A stretch of DNA of 64,000 nucleotides from Actinoplanes subtropicus (GTDB lineage: Bacteria; Actinomycetota; Actinomycetes; Mycobacteriales; Micromonosporaceae): the NCBI RefSeq assembly GCF_000721705.1, contig NZ_JOJL01000014.1:157092-221091 (forward strand), in the 5' to 3' direction. Position 1 is the stretch's first letter. Each line of letters opens with the position of its first letter. Shown piece by piece: positions 1-11,353 of this stretch. The notes below the pieces were generated by a model. That model worked only from the letters and a program-made list of their open reading frames with translations. It was not told the origin of the DNA and ran no database searches. Made by a program: the position numbers and the translations under genes.

Positions 1-3000
1 CGCCGGCGATCGCGTGCCAGCCCGCCAGCTCGGCGACCCGCTCCGGGGTGACCGCCCACTCGCCCAGCCGCGCCGCCCATCGGCGGAACGAGACCGGCAC
101 CGGGGGCGGAGCCGGTTCCCGCCCCGCCGCCAACGCCTCGCAGGCCGCTCGCACATCCGGCACCAGAACCCGCCACGACTCCTCGTCGACCGCGAGGTGA
201 TGCACGGCCATCACCAAGCGGCCCAGCCGGTCCGGCCCCGCATCGACCCACTCCGCTTGCACCACCGTGCCGTCCGCCGGCCGCAACCGCCCCACCGCGG
301 CTCGCACCGCCGCCCGCGCGACGTCATCGACCGCGGCCCGGCCGACCGGCACCCGCCGCACCAGATCGGCCGCGTCCACCGACCCGGGGGCACCCACCAC
401 CAGCCGTCCCGGCCGCGCTCGCAGCCGCAACATGTCGTGCCGGTCCACCACGGCCGCCAACCCGGCGCGCAGCACCTCCTCGGTGAGGTCCGCGGGCACG
501 GCGACCACCACCCACTGGGCGAACCCGGCGGCCAGCACTCCGTCGCCCAGCAGCCGGGCCACGGGGGTCCACGGCACGTCGCCGGCCGCGCCGGACGGTG
601 GCTCGTTCCCCGGTTCGACGACCGCCGCGATCCCGGCCGGCGTCCGGTGCTCGAACACCTCGCGCGCGCCGAAGATCAGTCCGTCGCGGCGGGCCCGCGC
701 GGCGAGTCGCATCGAGGTGATCGAGTCTCCGCCCAGCTCGAAGAAGCTGTCCTCCACGCCGACCCGCTCGAGGCCGAGCACCTCGGCGAACAGGCCGCAC
801 AACACCCGTTCGGCCGGGGTTGCCGGCTCCCGCTCCGAGACGAGGGCGCCGAAGTCGGGGTCGGGCAACGCCTCCCGGTCCACCTTGCCGTTCACCGTCA
901 CCGGCAGCGCGTCGAGCACCAGCACCGCCGCCGGCACCAGGTAGCTCGGCAAGGTCCTCGCCACCTGTTCGCGGAGTCGCACCGGATCCACCCCGGTGCC
1001 GGAGACCACATAGCCGATCAGGCGTTCGTCCCGGGCCAGGACCACCGCCTGGTCGACGCCCGGCTGCTCGGTCAGCGCCGTTTCGATCTCGCCCGGCTCC
1101 ACCCGATAGCCGCGGATCTTGACTTGGTTGTCGGCCCGCCCGGCGAACACCAGCTCGCCGTCGTCGGTCCAGTACGCCACGTCCCCGGTCCGATACATCC
1201 GCTCACCCGAGGCGAACGGATCGGCGACGAAGCGCTCGCCGGTCAACGCCGGACTGCCCAGGTACCCACGGGCCAGCCCGGCGCCCGCCAGGTAGAGATC
1301 GCCCGCGACGCCCGGCGGCAGCGGACGCAGGAAGACATCGAGTACGTACAGCCGCCGGCCCGGCAGCGGCCGGCCGATCGGCAGCACCGGCCCGATCCGG
1401 TCGCCCGGCTCGATCGTCATCCAGGACGCGCACAGCGTCGTCTCGGTCGGGCCGTACGAATGCCAGACGCGTAGCCGCGGGCAGGCCTGGCGTACCCGCT
1501 CCAGCGCGCCGATCGGCACCACGTCTCCGCCCGTCGACACGGCGCGGAGCCCGGCGAAGGACTCCGGCGACTCCTGGGCCAGCGCCCGGAACTGACCCGC
1601 GGTGAAGTTCACCGCGGTGAGGCCGTCCGCCACATGGGCCGCGAGGCGCGCCGCGTCGACCACGCCCGGCTCGGCGATCATCACCCGCGCGCCCGACAGC
1701 AGCGGCACCCACACGTCGAACAACGACGCGTCGAAGGTGTGCGGGGCATGCATCAGCACCGTGTCACCGGGGCTCATCTCCCAGCCCGGATCGCCCGCCA
1801 GCGCGGCCACGCCGCCGTGCGGGATCGCCACGCCCTTCGGCGTACCGGTCGATCCGGAGGTGTACATCACGTACGCCAGGTCGGCCGGCCCGATCACGAC
1901 CGGCGGGACATCACCCGTGTGCGAGCCGGCCTCCTCGACCGCCAGCCACTCGTAGTCCGGCGGTATCGCGGCGGACGCCCCGGCCCGGCCCAGCACCATC
2001 GAGACCCCCGAGTCGGCCAGCATGAACGCCACCCGGTCGGGCGGGTAACCGGGATCGACCGGCACGAACGCGGCGCCGGCCCGCCACACCCCGAGCCAGG
2101 CGGCCAGCACCTCGGCCGATCGCTCCAGCATCACGGCGACGCGGTCGCCGCGCCGCACGCCCCGGTCGATCAGGGCCCGCGCCAGCCGGCCGGACCACTC
2201 GTCGAGCTCCCGGAACGACCAGGACCGCTCCCCGGCCACCATCGCCGTCGCGTCCGGCGCCTTCGCCGCCTGCCGGCGGAACAGCTCGACGGGTGACGAT
2301 GCGCGCACGGCCTCGCCGGTCCGGTTCCACCGCTCGACCGTCAGCTCACGGTCGGCCGCTCCGACCACGTCCAGGCGGCCGACCGGGGCCTCCGGCTCGG
2401 CGATGATGCGCCCCAGGACGCGGGTGAGCGCGTCGAGTGCGTCCTCGGCCACCCGGACGCCGACCATCTCCGGGTGGTACTGCGCCTCGGTCTGAAGGCT
2501 CTCGCCGGGGGTGACACCCAGAGCGATCGCGTACGGCGATGCCTGGTGATAATCCCGCAGCGTCAGGCGAAGGCGGCGAGCGCCGCCCGACGCCGCGGCC
2601 GGATCGGCGTAGTTCTCGAAGACCAGGATCGTGTCGAAGCTCGCCCCGCCCAGCTTCTGGATCTCCGGCAACCCGAGATGGTGATGCGTGATGAGCGCGG
2701 ACTGCCGCTGCTGCAACTCCGTCAGCATCCGCAGCACCGGCTGTGCGCCGTCCAGCCGTACGCGGACCGGCACGGTGTTGATGAACAGCCCCGCGCACTC
2801 CTCCACGCCGGGCAGCTCGGGTGGACGGCCCGCGACCGTAGCGCCGAAGACCACGTCCGTCCGCCGCGCCAGCCGGCTCAGCACCAACGCCCACGCCCCT
2901 TGCACCAAGGTGTTCAGCGTCAGCTCGTGACGGCGGGCGAACCGGACGAGTGCGGAAGTGAACTCCGGCGAATGGCGGATCACGCGCCGGGCCGGCAGTT

Positions 3001-3679
3001 CCGGCGCCTTCCCGGGCGCTTCGGGAGTGCCCAGCGCCGATCCGTCGGCGCCGGACAGCTCGGCCCGCCATGCCGCCCGGGCGGCCTCCTTGTCCTGCCG
3101 GTTCAGCCAGGCCAGATAGTCACGGTAGGAGCCGGCGGGCTTCAGTCCGGTGAGGACACCACCCGCCTCGTAGATGTCGAGGAGATCGGAGCGCAGAATC
3201 CCCTGCGACCACCCATCCGTCAGCACATGGTGGCTGGTAGTGATCAGGCAGTGTCTCGCCGGGCCGAGCCGGATCAGCACCAGCCGCAGCAGAGGAGCCT
3301 TCGCCAGGTCGAATTTCCGGGCGCGCTCCTTCTCCGCGATCACCTCCACCTCGGCCGACGCGTCGTTCTCGGCCAGATCCGACAGGTCGTACTCGGCCCA
3401 GGGGAGCTCGACCCGCCGGGGAATCAGCTGGACGGTTTCACCGGACTTCCGCCGGTGAAAGCACGCGCGGAGAGCCGCGTGCCGGTCGAGGAGGACCTCC
3501 CAGGACCGGCGGAACAACGCCGCGTCCAGCGGCCCGTCGATGAACTGCGATTCCTGGATGAGATGGAGGTCGGGAGCCGCGTCGTCGAACGAGCTGTGAT
3601 AGACCATCCCCTCCTGCGTCGGGGACAGCGGCCAGACTTCCGCAAGCGCCGATGCGGGGGATGTCGCCGAGGTAGTCAC
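1..3679 (-). CDS. Nonribosomal peptide synthetase, C-A-T-E (3' end beyond window)
   Basis: Second NRPS of a two-gene assembly line. It adds one residue and epimerises it. The GTG start at 3679 overlaps the stop of the upstream NRPS (GTGA), so the two are translationally coupled. Visible domains: C at about residues 10-440 (motif HHVLTDGWS), A at about 450-940 ([15 protein letters not shown] near 930), carrier near 980 (LGGDSITSM), then an E domain with [10 protein letters not shown] that is cut by the window edge. Reading the ten pocket positions by eye against GrsA gives D-A-F-G-S-G-S-L-C-(K), close to module 1 of the upstream protein; I cannot assign a substrate firmly. The initiating residues [11 protein letters not shown] are a normal C-domain start, so nothing is missing at the N terminus. 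Whether a thioesterase follows cannot be seen. Confidence 0.93.
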   Translation of the reverse strand, partial: MTTSATSPASALAEVWPLSPTQEGMVYHSSFDDAAPDLHLIQESQFIDGPLDAALFRRSWEVLLDRHAALRACFHRRKSGETVQLIPRRVELPWAEYDLSDLAENDASAEVEVIAEKERARKFDLAKAPLLRLVLIRLGPARHCLITTSHHVLTDGWSQGILRSDLLDIYEAGGVLTGLKPAGSYRDYLAWLNRQDKEAARAAWRAELSGADGSALGTPEAPGKAPELPARRVIRHSPEFTSALVRFARRHELTLNTLVQGAWALVLSRLARRTDVVFGATVAGRPPELPGVEECAGLFINTVPVRVRLDGAQPVLRMLTELQQRQSALITHHHLGLPEIQKLGGASFDTILVFENYADPAAASGGARRLRLTLRDYHQASPYAIALGVTPGESLQTEAQYHPEMVGVRVAEDALDALTRVLGRIIAEPEAPVGRLDVVGAADRELTVERWNRTGEAVRASSPVELFRRQAAKAPDATAMVAGERSWSFRELDEWSGRLARALIDRGVRRGDRVAVMLERSAEVLAAWLGVWRAGAAFVPVDPGYPPDRVAFMLADSGVSMVLGRAGASAAIPPDYEWLAVEEAGSHTGDVPPVVIGPADLAYVMYTSGSTGTPKGVAIPHGGVAALAGDPGWEMSPGDTVLMHAPHTFDASLFDVWVPLLSGARVMIAEPGVVDAARLAAHVADGLTAVNFTAGQFRALAQESPESFAGLRAVSTGGDVVPIGALERVRQACPRLRVWHSYGPTETTLCASWMTIEPGDRIGPVLPIGRPLPGRRLYVLDVFLRPLPPGVAGDLYLAGAGLARGYLGSPALTGERFVADPFASGERMYRTGDVAYWTDDGELVFAGRADNQVKIRGYRVEPGEIETALTEQPGVDQAVVLARDERLIGYVVSGTGVDPVRLREQVARTLPSYLVPAAVLVLDALPVTVNGKVDREALPDPDFGALVSEREPATPAERVLCGLFAEVLGLERVGVEDSFFELGGDSITSMRLAARARRDGLIFGAREVFEHRTPAGIAAVVEPGNEPPSGAAGDVPWTPVARLLGDGVLAAGFAQWVVVAVPADLTEEVLRAGLAAVVDRHDMLRLRARPGRLVVGAPGSVDAADLVRRVPVGRAAVDDVARAAVRAAVGRLRPADGTVVQAEWVDAGPDRLGRLVMAVHHLAVDEESWRVLVPDVRAACEALAAGREPAPPPVPVSFRRWAARLGEWAVTPERVAELAGWHAIAG

Positions 3680-6600
3680 GATGTCATGCCTCCACCAAGG
3701 TCGGCGGCGATCGCCTCGAAGGCTTCGATTTCGTCCTGCTCCAGATCAAGGAGGTCGAAGTCGGACGTGGTGTGCCCGCCCGCCGAAGGGTCGGCGACCT
3801 GAAGGGCGAGTCCGGACAACATCTGCGACCAGGTCCGGCCGAAGCGTTCGATCTCCGTCACGTCGAACCGGTCCGCCGGCCAGCTCAGCATCAGCGTCAG
3901 CTCCGGGCCGTCCCGCGTGTCCTGGACGATCGCATTGACCTCCAGCGGGTGGGGCAGGCTCATCGCCGAATCCATCGCGCCGCCGATGGCGCCGATCTGC
4001 CGCCACGGCCGCACCGCGCCATCGCGGGCACCAGCGGGGAACCGGCCCAGGTAGTTGAACGCGATCTCCGGCGACGGAAGCGCCGCCAGCATCGGTCCGG
4101 TCTCGTCGTTGAGGAAACGCAACAGGCCGAAGCCCAGCCCGTCGCCCGGCACCGCTCGCGACTGCTCCTTCACCGCCTTCAGCAACTTGCCGGCCGCCGG
4201 ACCACCGGCGAGCACATCCGTCAGATCGATGCCGCCCACCTCCAGGCGCACCGGATGCACGCTGGTGAACCAGCCCACCGTCCGGGACAGATCGGTCCCC
4301 GCGATCGGATGCCGGCCATGACCCTCCACATCGACCAGCGCGACATCCACGCCGCGCCACCGCGCCACCGCGGCCGCCAATCCGGCCAGCAGCACCTCGT
4401 TGATCCCACAGTGGAAGGCCGAGGTCACCTTCTCGACGAGTACGCCGGTCAGGTCGCGCGCCAGGGCCCACGATCGGCGTTCCGTCCCGGACGCGGCGGC
4501 ACGGGTGCGGTCGACGTCGCCGAACCATGGTTCCGCCCCGCCGAGAACCTCCATCCACGCCGCCAGTTCCCCCACCCGCTCCGTGGAGACAGCCCACTCG
4601 CCCAGCAGTCGCGCCCACCGCCGGAACGAGATGTCGACCGGGTCGAGCGCCGGTTTCCCGCCCGCCGCCACGGCTTCGCAGGCCGTCCGCAGGTCCGGCA
4701 GCAGAACACCCCACGACACCGCATCGACCACGAGGTGGTGCGCCACCAGTACGAGCCGGCCGATCCGGCCGGGGCCCGCATCCACCCACACCACCCGGAA
4801 CACCGCACCGTTCTCCGGGGCCAGCCCGGCGGCCGCCGACCGGGCGACGCGGTCCGCGATCTCGTCCGCCTCCCCGGCACCGGCCGGGACCCGCTCGACC
4901 AGCCCCGCCACGTCCACCGAACCGCGCTCGCCCACCACCAACCGCCCCGGCTCCGCCCGCATCCGCAGCACGTCGTGGACATCGATCACGGCCGCCAACC
5001 CCGCGACCAACACCTCAGGGACCAGATCCGCGGGCGCGCCCGCCACCACCCACTGCGCGAACCCGGCCCGCACGACGCCGTCGCCCAGCATCCGCATCAC
5101 CGGCGTCCACCCGACCTGGCCGACACCGTCGGCCGGCGCGGCCTGATCGGATTGCGACCGCCGCGACTCCGCCACCAGCCGGGCAAGCCGCTCCGGCGTC
5201 CTCAGCTCGAAGACGTCACGGGCGATGAAGGCCAGCCCGGCCCGCCGAGCCCGCGCGACCAGTTGCATCGACGAAATGGAGTCCCCGCCCACCTCGAAGA
5301 AGCTGTCGTCGACGCTCACCCGCTCCAGGCCCAGCACCTCGGCGAACAGATCGCACATCGCCCGCTCGACGTCGGTGCGCGGCTCCCGGACCGCCGGACC
5401 GGCCGCAAAATCGGGATCGGGCAGCGCGCTCCGATCGAGCTTCCCGTTCGGGGTGGTGGGCAGCGTTCCGAGCGCCACCACCATCGCGGGCACCAGATGC
5501 GGGGGCAACCGCGACGCGAGATCCTCCCGTACCGCCTGCGGGTCGATCTCACCCGGAGACACATAGGCCAGCAGCCGGTCCTCGCGGACGGTCACGGCGG
5601 CCCGGGTCACCCCCGGGTAGCCGGTCAGAACCGACTCGACCTCGCCGGGCTCCACCCGAAACCCGCGAACCTTCACCTGGTCATCCGCGCGCCCGGCGAA
5701 CACCAACTCGCCGCGGTCCGTCCGGTACGCCAGGTCTCCGGTCCGATACATCCGCTCCCCCGAGGCGAACGGATCGGCCACGAACCGCTCAGCCGTCAGC
5801 CCCGCCCGGTTCAGGTAGCCCCGGGCCAGCCCGCACCCGGCCACATACAGCTCACCGGTGATCCCGGGGGGCAGCGGCCGCAGGAAAGCGTCGAGCACGT
5901 AACAGCGGCTGCCCGCGATCGGCATCCCGATCGGGACCACGTCCCGGCCCGGCGCCAGCGGCGGGCTCATCGTCGCGCACACCGTGGTCTCCGTCGGCCC
6001 GTACGCGTTGACCAACCGGCGTCCCGCCGACCAGCGCTCGGCCAGGCTCGGCGGGCAGGACTCCCCCGCCACCACCACGGTCTCCAGCCGCTCCGGCAGC
6101 GCATCGGCCGTGGCCAGCACCGTCGGCGGAACGGTCACGTGCGTGACCTCCCACCGCTCCAGCGCCTCGGCCAGCGACACCCGGGGCGGCATGTCCCGCG
6201 CGGGTGCCAGCACCAGCGTGGCCCCCGACAGCAGCGCCATCAACATCTCCGAAACCACGGCGTCGAAGCCCAGGGCCGCGAACTGCAGGACCCTCGAGGA
6301 CTCGGACACACCGAACCGGTCGATCTGCGCCGCCGCCAGATTGCCCAGCCCGGTGTGCGGAACGACGACCCCCTTCGGCGTGCCCGTCGACCCCGAGGTG
6401 TAGATCACGTACGCCGCGTCGTCCGGGCCCGCCCACGGCAGCGGCGCGTCGGAGCCGCCGGCGGGATCCACTTCGTCGGCCACGACCAGCCGATCCGCGA
6501 ATTCGCCCGGCACCGCCGAGCGCGTCGCCCCCACGCAGACCACCGCCACCGGATCGGCGTCGCCGAGAATCCACGCCAGGCGTTCGGCGGGATAGTCGGG

Positions 6601-9600
6601 GTCCACCGGCACGAAGGCACCCCCGGCCAGCGACACCCCCAGCATCCCGACGACCGACCACGCCCCGCGGCCGACCACCACACCGACCCGGCTCTCCCGC
6701 CGCACTTCGCGTGCTCGTAACGCCGCCGCCAACGCCGAGGCCCGGTCCCACAACCCCGCGAACGTGAGTTCGCCGTCGCCGTCGACCACGGCGACATCGT
6801 CCGGCCGCTGCCGAACCACCCGATCGACCAACGCGGGCAGGGAGAGCCCCACCACCGGCGCCCCGGCGAAGCCGGGCACCCGGCCCTCGCCCACGCCCGT
6901 CCGGCCCACCAGCCCGCAGGGATCGGCGGCCAGCTCGCCGAGAACGCCGGCGAACCACCCCAGGACCGATTCGGCCACTGTCTCCTCGACCTGTCCCGGC
7001 CGGTAGATGAGCTGGACCCGGAGGTGGTCGCCCGGCAGGATGCCCAGGGTCAGCGGATAGTGGGTCCCCTCGACCGTGCCGAGATAGGTGAACCGGCCGG
7101 CGTGGTCTCGCGGATAGTTCTCGAACACCAGCAGGGTGTCGAACCCGGCGCCCGGGCCGGCCGCCTTCTGAATCTCCGGCAGCCCCAGATGCTGATGCGG
7201 CGTCAGATCGGCCCGGCGGCGCTGCAGATCGGCGAGCAGGTCGACGACCTTCTGCCGGCCGTCGAGCGACACCCGGACCGGTACCGTGTTCATCATCAGG
7301 CCCGGCATGGACTCCACCCCCGCGAGCTCCGCGGGACGGCAGGCGATCGTGGTGCCGAACACCACCTCGGACCGCCGTGCGAGTCGCGCCAGCACCATCG
7401 CCCACGCGCCCTGCATCACCGTGTTCAGCGTCAGCGAGTAACGGCGGGTCAACTCGGTCAGCCGGGCGAGCAGATCCGGCGTCAAGTAAGCGACGCGGTA
7501 CTCGTAATCCGTCCCGGCGGCCGCCCTGGCGATCGTCGTGGGTTCGTCGAGGCCGGACAGCTCCGCCCGCCAGGCCACCCGGGCCGCCGCCCGGTCCTGC
7601 CGGTCCAGCCAGGCCAGGTAGTCGCGATAGGACGCCACCCGCGTCCGATCCGGCAACTCCCCGGCGGCGTATGCCTCCGCCACCTCGTTGAGGATGATCG
7701 ATACCGACCAGCCGTCGGTCAGGATGTGGTGATGGACGACCAGCAGCCGGTGCCGGCCCTCGCCGTACCGGATCAGCACGAACCGGAACAACGGCGCCCG
7801 GGCCAGATCGAACCGCTGCTCCTGTTCCCGTCCGGCCAGGGCCTCGACGGCAGCGTCGATGTCGCCCGCACCGGTCAGATCCACCTCTCGCCACGGCAGC
7901 TCGACGTGCCCGGCGACGGCCTGCACCGAGTTGCCGGACGCCAGCCGGTGAAAGCTCACCCGTAATTCGGGATGCCGCGCGAAGACCTCATCCCACGCGG
8001 CCCGCAGCCGGGCGACGTCCACCGGCCCGTGCCATTCCAGGATCCACTGGGCCTGGTAGATGTCCGGACCCTCGTCGTCGAGGGTCGACTGGAAGAGCAA
8101 CCCCTCCTGGAGCGGCGCCGCCGGCCAGACCTCGCGCGCTTCCGGGACGGCGACCGCCAGCTCCGCCTCGTCCTCCGCCGTCATCGTGACCAGCGGCCGG
8201 ACGAGCGGTTCGCCGGGCGGTACGGCGCGCGCCACGGCGGCCAGCCGGGCGGGAGTCCGCTCGCCGAAGATCTGGGCGGTCGTGACCGACAGGGCGGCCT
8301 TCGACGCGCGGGCCGCGAGCCGCATGGCGGTGATCGAGTCGCCGCCCAGCTCGAAGAAGTTCTCGTCGACGCCGACCCGGTCGAGGCCGAGCACCTCGGC
8401 GAACAGGCCGCACAGGACGCCCTCCGACTCGGTGCCGGGTTCCCGGCCCGTCGCCTTCGCCACGAAGACGGGCGCCGGCAGCGCCGCGCGATCCACCTTG
8501 CCGTTCCCGGTCAGGGGCAGCGCCGCCAGCGGGACCACCACGGCCGGGACCATGTACACCGGCAGCACCGCGGCCAGTCGCTCCCGGATGAGAACAGGAT
8601 CGGTATCCGCGGCCGCCACCACATAGGCGATCAGGCGCTCATCGACGACCGTCACCAGGGCCTCGCGGACCTCGCGCTGAGCCGTCAACGCGGCCTCGAC
8701 CTCGCCGGGCTCGATCCGGAACCCGCGGACCTTGACCTGGTCGTCGCCCCGCCCCGCGAAGACCAGCGCACCGTCGTCGCTCCACCGGGCGAGATCCCCG
8801 GTACGGTACATCCTCTTGCCGGGTACGGACGGATCGGCGACGAACCGCTCCGCGGTCAGCCCCGCTCGGTCCAGGTAACCGTCCGCCAGACCGGCGCCGG
8901 AGAGATAGAGATCTCCCACCACGCCCGGCGCCACGGGCCGCAGCGACGCGTCGAGAACGTACGCGCGGCGGCCCGGCAGCGGACGGCCGATCGGCAGCAC
9001 CGCGCCCGGTACGTCACCGGGCTCGAGCAGATGCCAGGTAGCGCAGAGGGTTGTCTCCGTCGGGCCGTACAGATGGCGGATGCGCGCCCGGGGACAGGAC
9101 GCCCGTACGGTCTCCACCGCGCGCAGGGGTACCACATCGCCGCCGGTCAGCACCTCATGGAGACCCGCGAACGACTCGGCGGACTCCTCCGCGACCGCGC
9201 GGAAGCTCCCCGCCGTCAGGTGCACCCTCGTCACCCCGGCCGCGACCGCCTCGCGCAGGCGCCGGGCATCCACCGGGCCCGGCTCGGCGATCACCACCCG
9301 GGCGCCCGACACCAGCGGCACCCAGATCTCGAACAGGGAAGCGTCGAAGGCGTACGGCGCGTGCATGAGAATCGCGTCGCCGGGCTCGACCGACCAGCCG
9401 GGGCTGCCCACCAACTCGGCAACGCTCCGATGCGGGACGGCCACGCCCTTCGGCGTGCCCGTCGATCCGGAGGTGTACATGACGTACGCGAGGTCGCCCG
9501 GGCGCGCCGCAACCCGCGGCACGCCGCCGGCGTCTTCGCCGGTGACCACGATCGACTCGATTCCCTCCGGCACGCCGGCGCGCGTCGCGGGCGAGCACAC

Positions 9601-9930
9601 CATCAGGGACGTGCCGGAGTCGGCCACCATGAACGACACCCGCCGCGTGGGGTAGGCGGCGTCCACCGGCACGTACGCCGCCCCTGTCCGCCACACGGCG
9701 CAAAGGGTCACCACCAGGTCGGCCGAGCGGTCCATCATGACCGCGACACGGTCGCCCCGGCGGACCCCGCGGCCGGCCAAACGCCGGGACATCCGACCCG
9801 CAAGCTCGTCCAGCTGCCGGTACGTCAGAATCCGCTTCCCGTCGACCACGGCCACCGCGTCGGGCCGCTGTTCCACCTGCCGGGCAAGCAGATCGAGGAC
9901 CGTCGGTGTGGCGTGTGCTGCGGAATTCAT
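3676..9930 (-). CDS. Nonribosomal peptide synthetase, A-T-C-A-T-E (initiation module plus one)
   Basis: It starts directly with an A domain, so it is probably the loading end of the assembly line. Domains: A1 about residues 10-490 ([16 protein letters not shown]), T1 near 540 ([10 protein letters not shown]), C about 590-1010 ([10 protein letters not shown]), A2 about 1050-1520 ([15 protein letters not shown]), T2 near 1570 ([10 protein letters not shown]), E about 1620-2060 ([22 protein letters not shown]). Pocket residues read by eye: module 1 D-A-F-G-L-G-L-L-C-(K), resembling the hydroxyphenylglycine family; module 2 D-A-S-T-V-A-A-V-C-(K), which I recall as the Tyr/beta-hydroxytyrosine code. 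Residue 2 should leave as the D form. I prefer the ATG at 9930, preceded by GAAGGG; an in-frame GTG lies at 9945. The gene is the first after the palindromic promoter element at 9972-10035. Confidence 0.95.
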   Translation of the reverse strand: MNSAAHATPTVLDLLARQVEQRPDAVAVVDGKRILTYRQLDELAGRMSRRLAGRGVRRGDRVAVMMDRSADLVVTLCAVWRTGAAYVPVDAAYPTRRVSFMVADSGTSLMVCSPATRAGVPEGIESIVVTGEDAGGVPRVAARPGDLAYVMYTSGSTGTPKGVAVPHRSVAELVGSPGWSVEPGDAILMHAPYAFDASLFEIWVPLVSGARVVIAEPGPVDARRLREAVAAGVTRVHLTAGSFRAVAEESAESFAGLHEVLTGGDVVPLRAVETVRASCPRARIRHLYGPTETTLCATWHLLEPGDVPGAVLPIGRPLPGRRAYVLDASLRPVAPGVVGDLYLSGAGLADGYLDRAGLTAERFVADPSVPGKRMYRTGDLARWSDDGALVFAGRGDDQVKVRGFRIEPGEVEAALTAQREVREALVTVVDERLIAYVVAAADTDPVLIRERLAAVLPVYMVPAVVVPLAALPLTGNGKVDRAALPAPVFVAKATGREPGTESEGVLCGLFAEVLGLDRVGVDENFFELGGDSITAMRLAARASKAALSVTTAQIFGERTPARLAAVARAVPPGEPLVRPLVTMTAEDEAELAVAVPEAREVWPAAPLQEGLLFQSTLDDEGPDIYQAQWILEWHGPVDVARLRAAWDEVFARHPELRVSFHRLASGNSVQAVAGHVELPWREVDLTGAGDIDAAVEALAGREQEQRFDLARAPLFRFVLIRYGEGRHRLLVVHHHILTDGWSVSIILNEVAEAYAAGELPDRTRVASYRDYLAWLDRQDRAAARVAWRAELSGLDEPTTIARAAAGTDYEYRVAYLTPDLLARLTELTRRYSLTLNTVMQGAWAMVLARLARRSEVVFGTTIACRPAELAGVESMPGLMMNTVPVRVSLDGRQKVVDLLADLQRRRADLTPHQHLGLPEIQKAAGPGAGFDTLLVFENYPRDHAGRFTYLGTVEGTHYPLTLGILPGDHLRVQLIYRPGQVEETVAESVLGWFAGVLGELAADPCGLVGRTGVGEGRVPGFAGAPVVGLSLPALVDRVVRQRPDDVAVVDGDGELTFAGLWDRASALAAALRAREVRRESRVGVVVGRGAWSVVGMLGVSLAGGAFVPVDPDYPAERLAWILGDADPVAVVCVGATRSAVPGEFADRLVVADEVDPAGGSDAPLPWAGPDDAAYVIYTSGSTGTPKGVVVPHTGLGNLAAAQIDRFGVSESSRVLQFAALGFDAVVSEMLMALLSGATLVLAPARDMPPRVSLAEALERWEVTHVTVPPTVLATADALPERLETVVVAGESCPPSLAERWSAGRRLVNAYGPTETTVCATMSPPLAPGRDVVPIGMPIAGSRCYVLDAFLRPLPPGITGELYVAGCGLARGYLNRAGLTAERFVADPFASGERMYRTGDLAYRTDRGELVFAGRADDQVKVRGFRVEPGEVESVLTGYPGVTRAAVTVREDRLLAYVSPGEIDPQAVREDLASRLPPHLVPAMVVALGTLPTTPNGKLDRSALPDPDFAAGPAVREPRTDVERAMCDLFAEVLGLERVSVDDSFFEVGGDSISSMQLVARARRAGLAFIARDVFELRTPERLARLVAESRRSQSDQAAPADGVGQVGWTPVMRMLGDGVVRAGFAQWVVAGAPADLVPEVLVAGLAAVIDVHDVLRMRAEPGRLVVGERGSVDVAGLVERVPAGAGEADEIADRVARSAAAGLAPENGAVFRVVWVDAGPGRIGRLVLVAHHLVVDAVSWGVLLPDLRTACEAVAAGGKPALDPVDISFRRWARLLGEWAVSTERVGELAAWMEVLGGAEPWFGDVDRTRAAASGTERRSWALARDLTGVLVEKVTSAFHCGINEVLLAGLAAAVARWRGVDVALVDVEGHGRHPIAGTDLSRTVGWFTSVHPVRLEVGGIDLTDVLAGGPAAGKLLKAVKEQSRAVPGDGLGFGLLRFLNDETGPMLAALPSPEIAFNYLGRFPAGARDGAVRPWRQIGAIGGAMDSAMSLPHPLEVNAIVQDTRDGPELTLMLSWPADRFDVTEIERFGRTWSQMLSGLALQVADPSAGGHTTSDFDLLDLEQDEIEAFEAIAADLGGGMTS

Positions 9931-9971
9931 CGTGCCCTTCACCACCTCTGGTGCGTCGGCTCGCCGTTCGA

Positions 9972-10035
9972 ATCATGCTGATCGGAGTCGATGTCCACGA
10001 GGCAGTCCAAGCGAGCCTTCCGGACACTTGGACTG
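9972..10035 (-). promoter_or_regulatory. Conserved palindromic promoter element, copy A
   Basis: A 64-bp block upstream of the first NRPS gene. It matches a block upstream of the methyltransferase gene (11173-11236) at 52 of 64 positions by my count. It holds a perfect 9-bp inverted repeat, CAGTCCAAG (10003-10011) and CTTGGACTG (10027-10035). On the transcribed strand the inner TTGGAC could double as a -35 hexamer. The shared form with copy B is GTCCAAGYG-N11-CRCTTGGAC. That geometry (long inverted repeat, 11-bp spacer) is like StrR/Bbr-type activator sites of antibiotic clusters, but the arm sequence differs and no such regulator is in the window. Confidence 0.7.
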
Positions 10036-10071
10036 ACCGCCGGCCGGGCGTGTGGTCGCGGATCCGCCTTT

Positions 10072-11115
10072 CTAGGGCTTGGTACCGGCGACCAGCGCGT
10101 GCTCGAACGGCAGATCGCCGACGGCCTCGACCCGCTCGCATCCGGCCCGCCGCAGCCACGCCGCGATCTCCGGCACCGGCCAGGCCATGCCCCGGCCGGT
10201 GGCAAGGATGTTCAGGTAGAGCGACAGCCGGGCAGCCAGCGGGCCGCCCCGCTCGTCGTCGGCGGCGCTGAACCCGTACACCGAGATCCTGCCGCCCGAC
10301 GGCAGCACCTCGAACGCCTTGGTCACCAGCGCCATCGCCTGCTCGGCCGAGACGGTGTCCAGGACGTGGCTGAACAGCACATGGTCGGGGCCGGCCGGGA
10401 ACGGGTCGGCGAGCATGTCGGACGAGCAGAACTCGACCCGGCCGGTGAGATCGGCCGGAAGGCGGGTCTTGGCCATGTCGATGACGTTCGGGAGGTCGAG
10501 CAGCGTGGCGGTGAGGTGCTCGTGGGCACGCAGCAGGTGGGTGCAGTTCGTGCCGGCTCCGGCGCCGACGTCCAGAAGGTGCCGGGTCGCCGCGACGTCG
10601 AGGTTGTCCAGCAGGCCGGGCATGGTCTGCAGGGTGAAGGCCGACATGGCCGAGTGGAAGATCTCGGCCAGCTCCGCGTCGTGGGCCAGGCGCTCGTACA
10701 GGGTCCCCTCGGTGCCCTCATGGGCGTCGATGCCGCTGTTCGTACCGGCGGTCAGGGCTGTGGTCATCTGGTGGAAGGCGGGGTAGTACAGCGTCTTCCA
10801 GCTGCGCAGGATGTGGCGCCAGCTCTCCGGGCCGGTGGCGGCGAGCAGGCGTTCGGCAACCGGGTGGTTGGCGTACGCGCCGGCCGTCTTCGTGGCCAGA
10901 CCGGAGGCGGTCAGCCCGAGCATGAGCACCCGCAGCTTGTGCGGCTCCATCCCGGTGAACTCGACAAGCTCGGCCGCGGTGGCTGTGCCACGGCCGGAGA
11001 GGAAGTCGAACACCCCCAGCTCGACGCCGGTCACCACGGCGTTGAACAACGCCGGGCCATTGACGATCAGCTGAAAACGACGGTATACGTCGTCCGACTC
11101 CCTCAACTCATTCAT
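10072..11115 (-). CDS. SAM-dependent O-methyltransferase (plant-COMT-like, Methyltransf_2 family)
   Basis: A 347-residue class I methyltransferase. It has an N-terminal winged-helix dimerisation region (residues about 10-100; NAVVTGVELGVFDFL) and a Rossmann SAM-binding core with LLDVGAGAGTN, followed by LDLPNV and the acidic segment around SSDMLADPFP. Small-molecule O-methyltransferases of this family act on phenols or hydroxyls of antibiotics. The ATG at 11115 is favoured by AGGAAGGG about 9 nt upstream; an earlier in-frame ATG at 11148 has no clear site. The gene precedes the NRPS pair on the same strand and has its own copy of the same promoter element. The simplest reading is a tailoring enzyme co-regulated with that peptide; the substrate is unknown. 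Confidence 0.85.
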   Translation of the reverse strand: MNELRESDDVYRRFQLIVNGPALFNAVVTGVELGVFDFLSGRGTATAAELVEFTGMEPHKLRVLMLGLTASGLATKTAGAYANHPVAERLLAATGPESWRHILRSWKTLYYPAFHQMTTALTAGTNSGIDAHEGTEGTLYERLAHDAELAEIFHSAMSAFTLQTMPGLLDNLDVAATRHLLDVGAGAGTNCTHLLRAHEHLTATLLDLPNVIDMAKTRLPADLTGRVEFCSSDMLADPFPAGPDHVLFSHVLDTVSAEQAMALVTKAFEVLPSGGRISVYGFSAADDERGGPLAARLSLYLNILATGRGMAWPVPEIAAWLRRAGCERVEAVGDLPFEHALVAGTKP

Positions 11116-11172
11116 TGATCCGGTCCCTTCCTGCCTATCCGTCATCACGACACGTCAGGTAAGCGAGATCCA

Positions 11173-11236
11173 TCATGCGGAACGGGGCCGGTGTCCACGA
11201 GGCGGTCCAAGCGAGCATTTTCGACGCTTGGACAGC
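11173..11236 (-). promoter_or_regulatory. Conserved palindromic promoter element, copy B
   Basis: Counterpart of copy A, 58 bp upstream of the methyltransferase ATG. It contains the perfect inverted repeat GTCCAAGCG (11206-11214) - 11 nt - CGCTTGGAC (11226-11234). The 12-bp string TGTCCACGAGGC next to the palindrome is identical in both copies. Conservation over the whole block, in two unrelated coding contexts, argues for a shared activator or operator site rather than chance. Confidence 0.7.
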
Positions 11237-11289
11237 CGGATCACGACCCGTTGTCGCCTCTCTCATGGAGGCGAAACATGGGGGCGAAA

Positions 11290-11333
11290 CCTATCGTGTG
11301 CATATCGAAAAGCGGATACGCGCGGACAACGTC
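11290..11333 (+). promoter_or_regulatory. Presumptive VanR box/promoter 1 (vanH paralogue)
   Basis: Contains TATCG-N6-TATCG-aaaa followed by CGGATACG and GGACAAC. The same arrangement recurs before vanH (14791-14834) and vanY (15492-15539), each time ending about 20-40 nt from the start codon. The 11-bp period of the two TATCG half-sites is typical of OmpR-family response-regulator binding. Assignment to VanR is inference from gene content. Confidence 0.6.
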
Positions 11334-11353
11334 ATCCTCGTTTGACTGGCGAC

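Noticed and set aside
14-1474. Long plus-strand reading frame opposite the NRPS (and similar ones at 3772-6720, 7972-9981, 47039-49771)
   Set aside because: Arg/His/Pro-rich translation typical of the antisense frame of GC-rich genes; the minus-strand frame carries every NRPS core motif.
11228-11353. Earlier in-frame ATG for the VanH paralogue
   Set aside because: The added 42 residues span the conserved promoter box and are not homologous to VanH.
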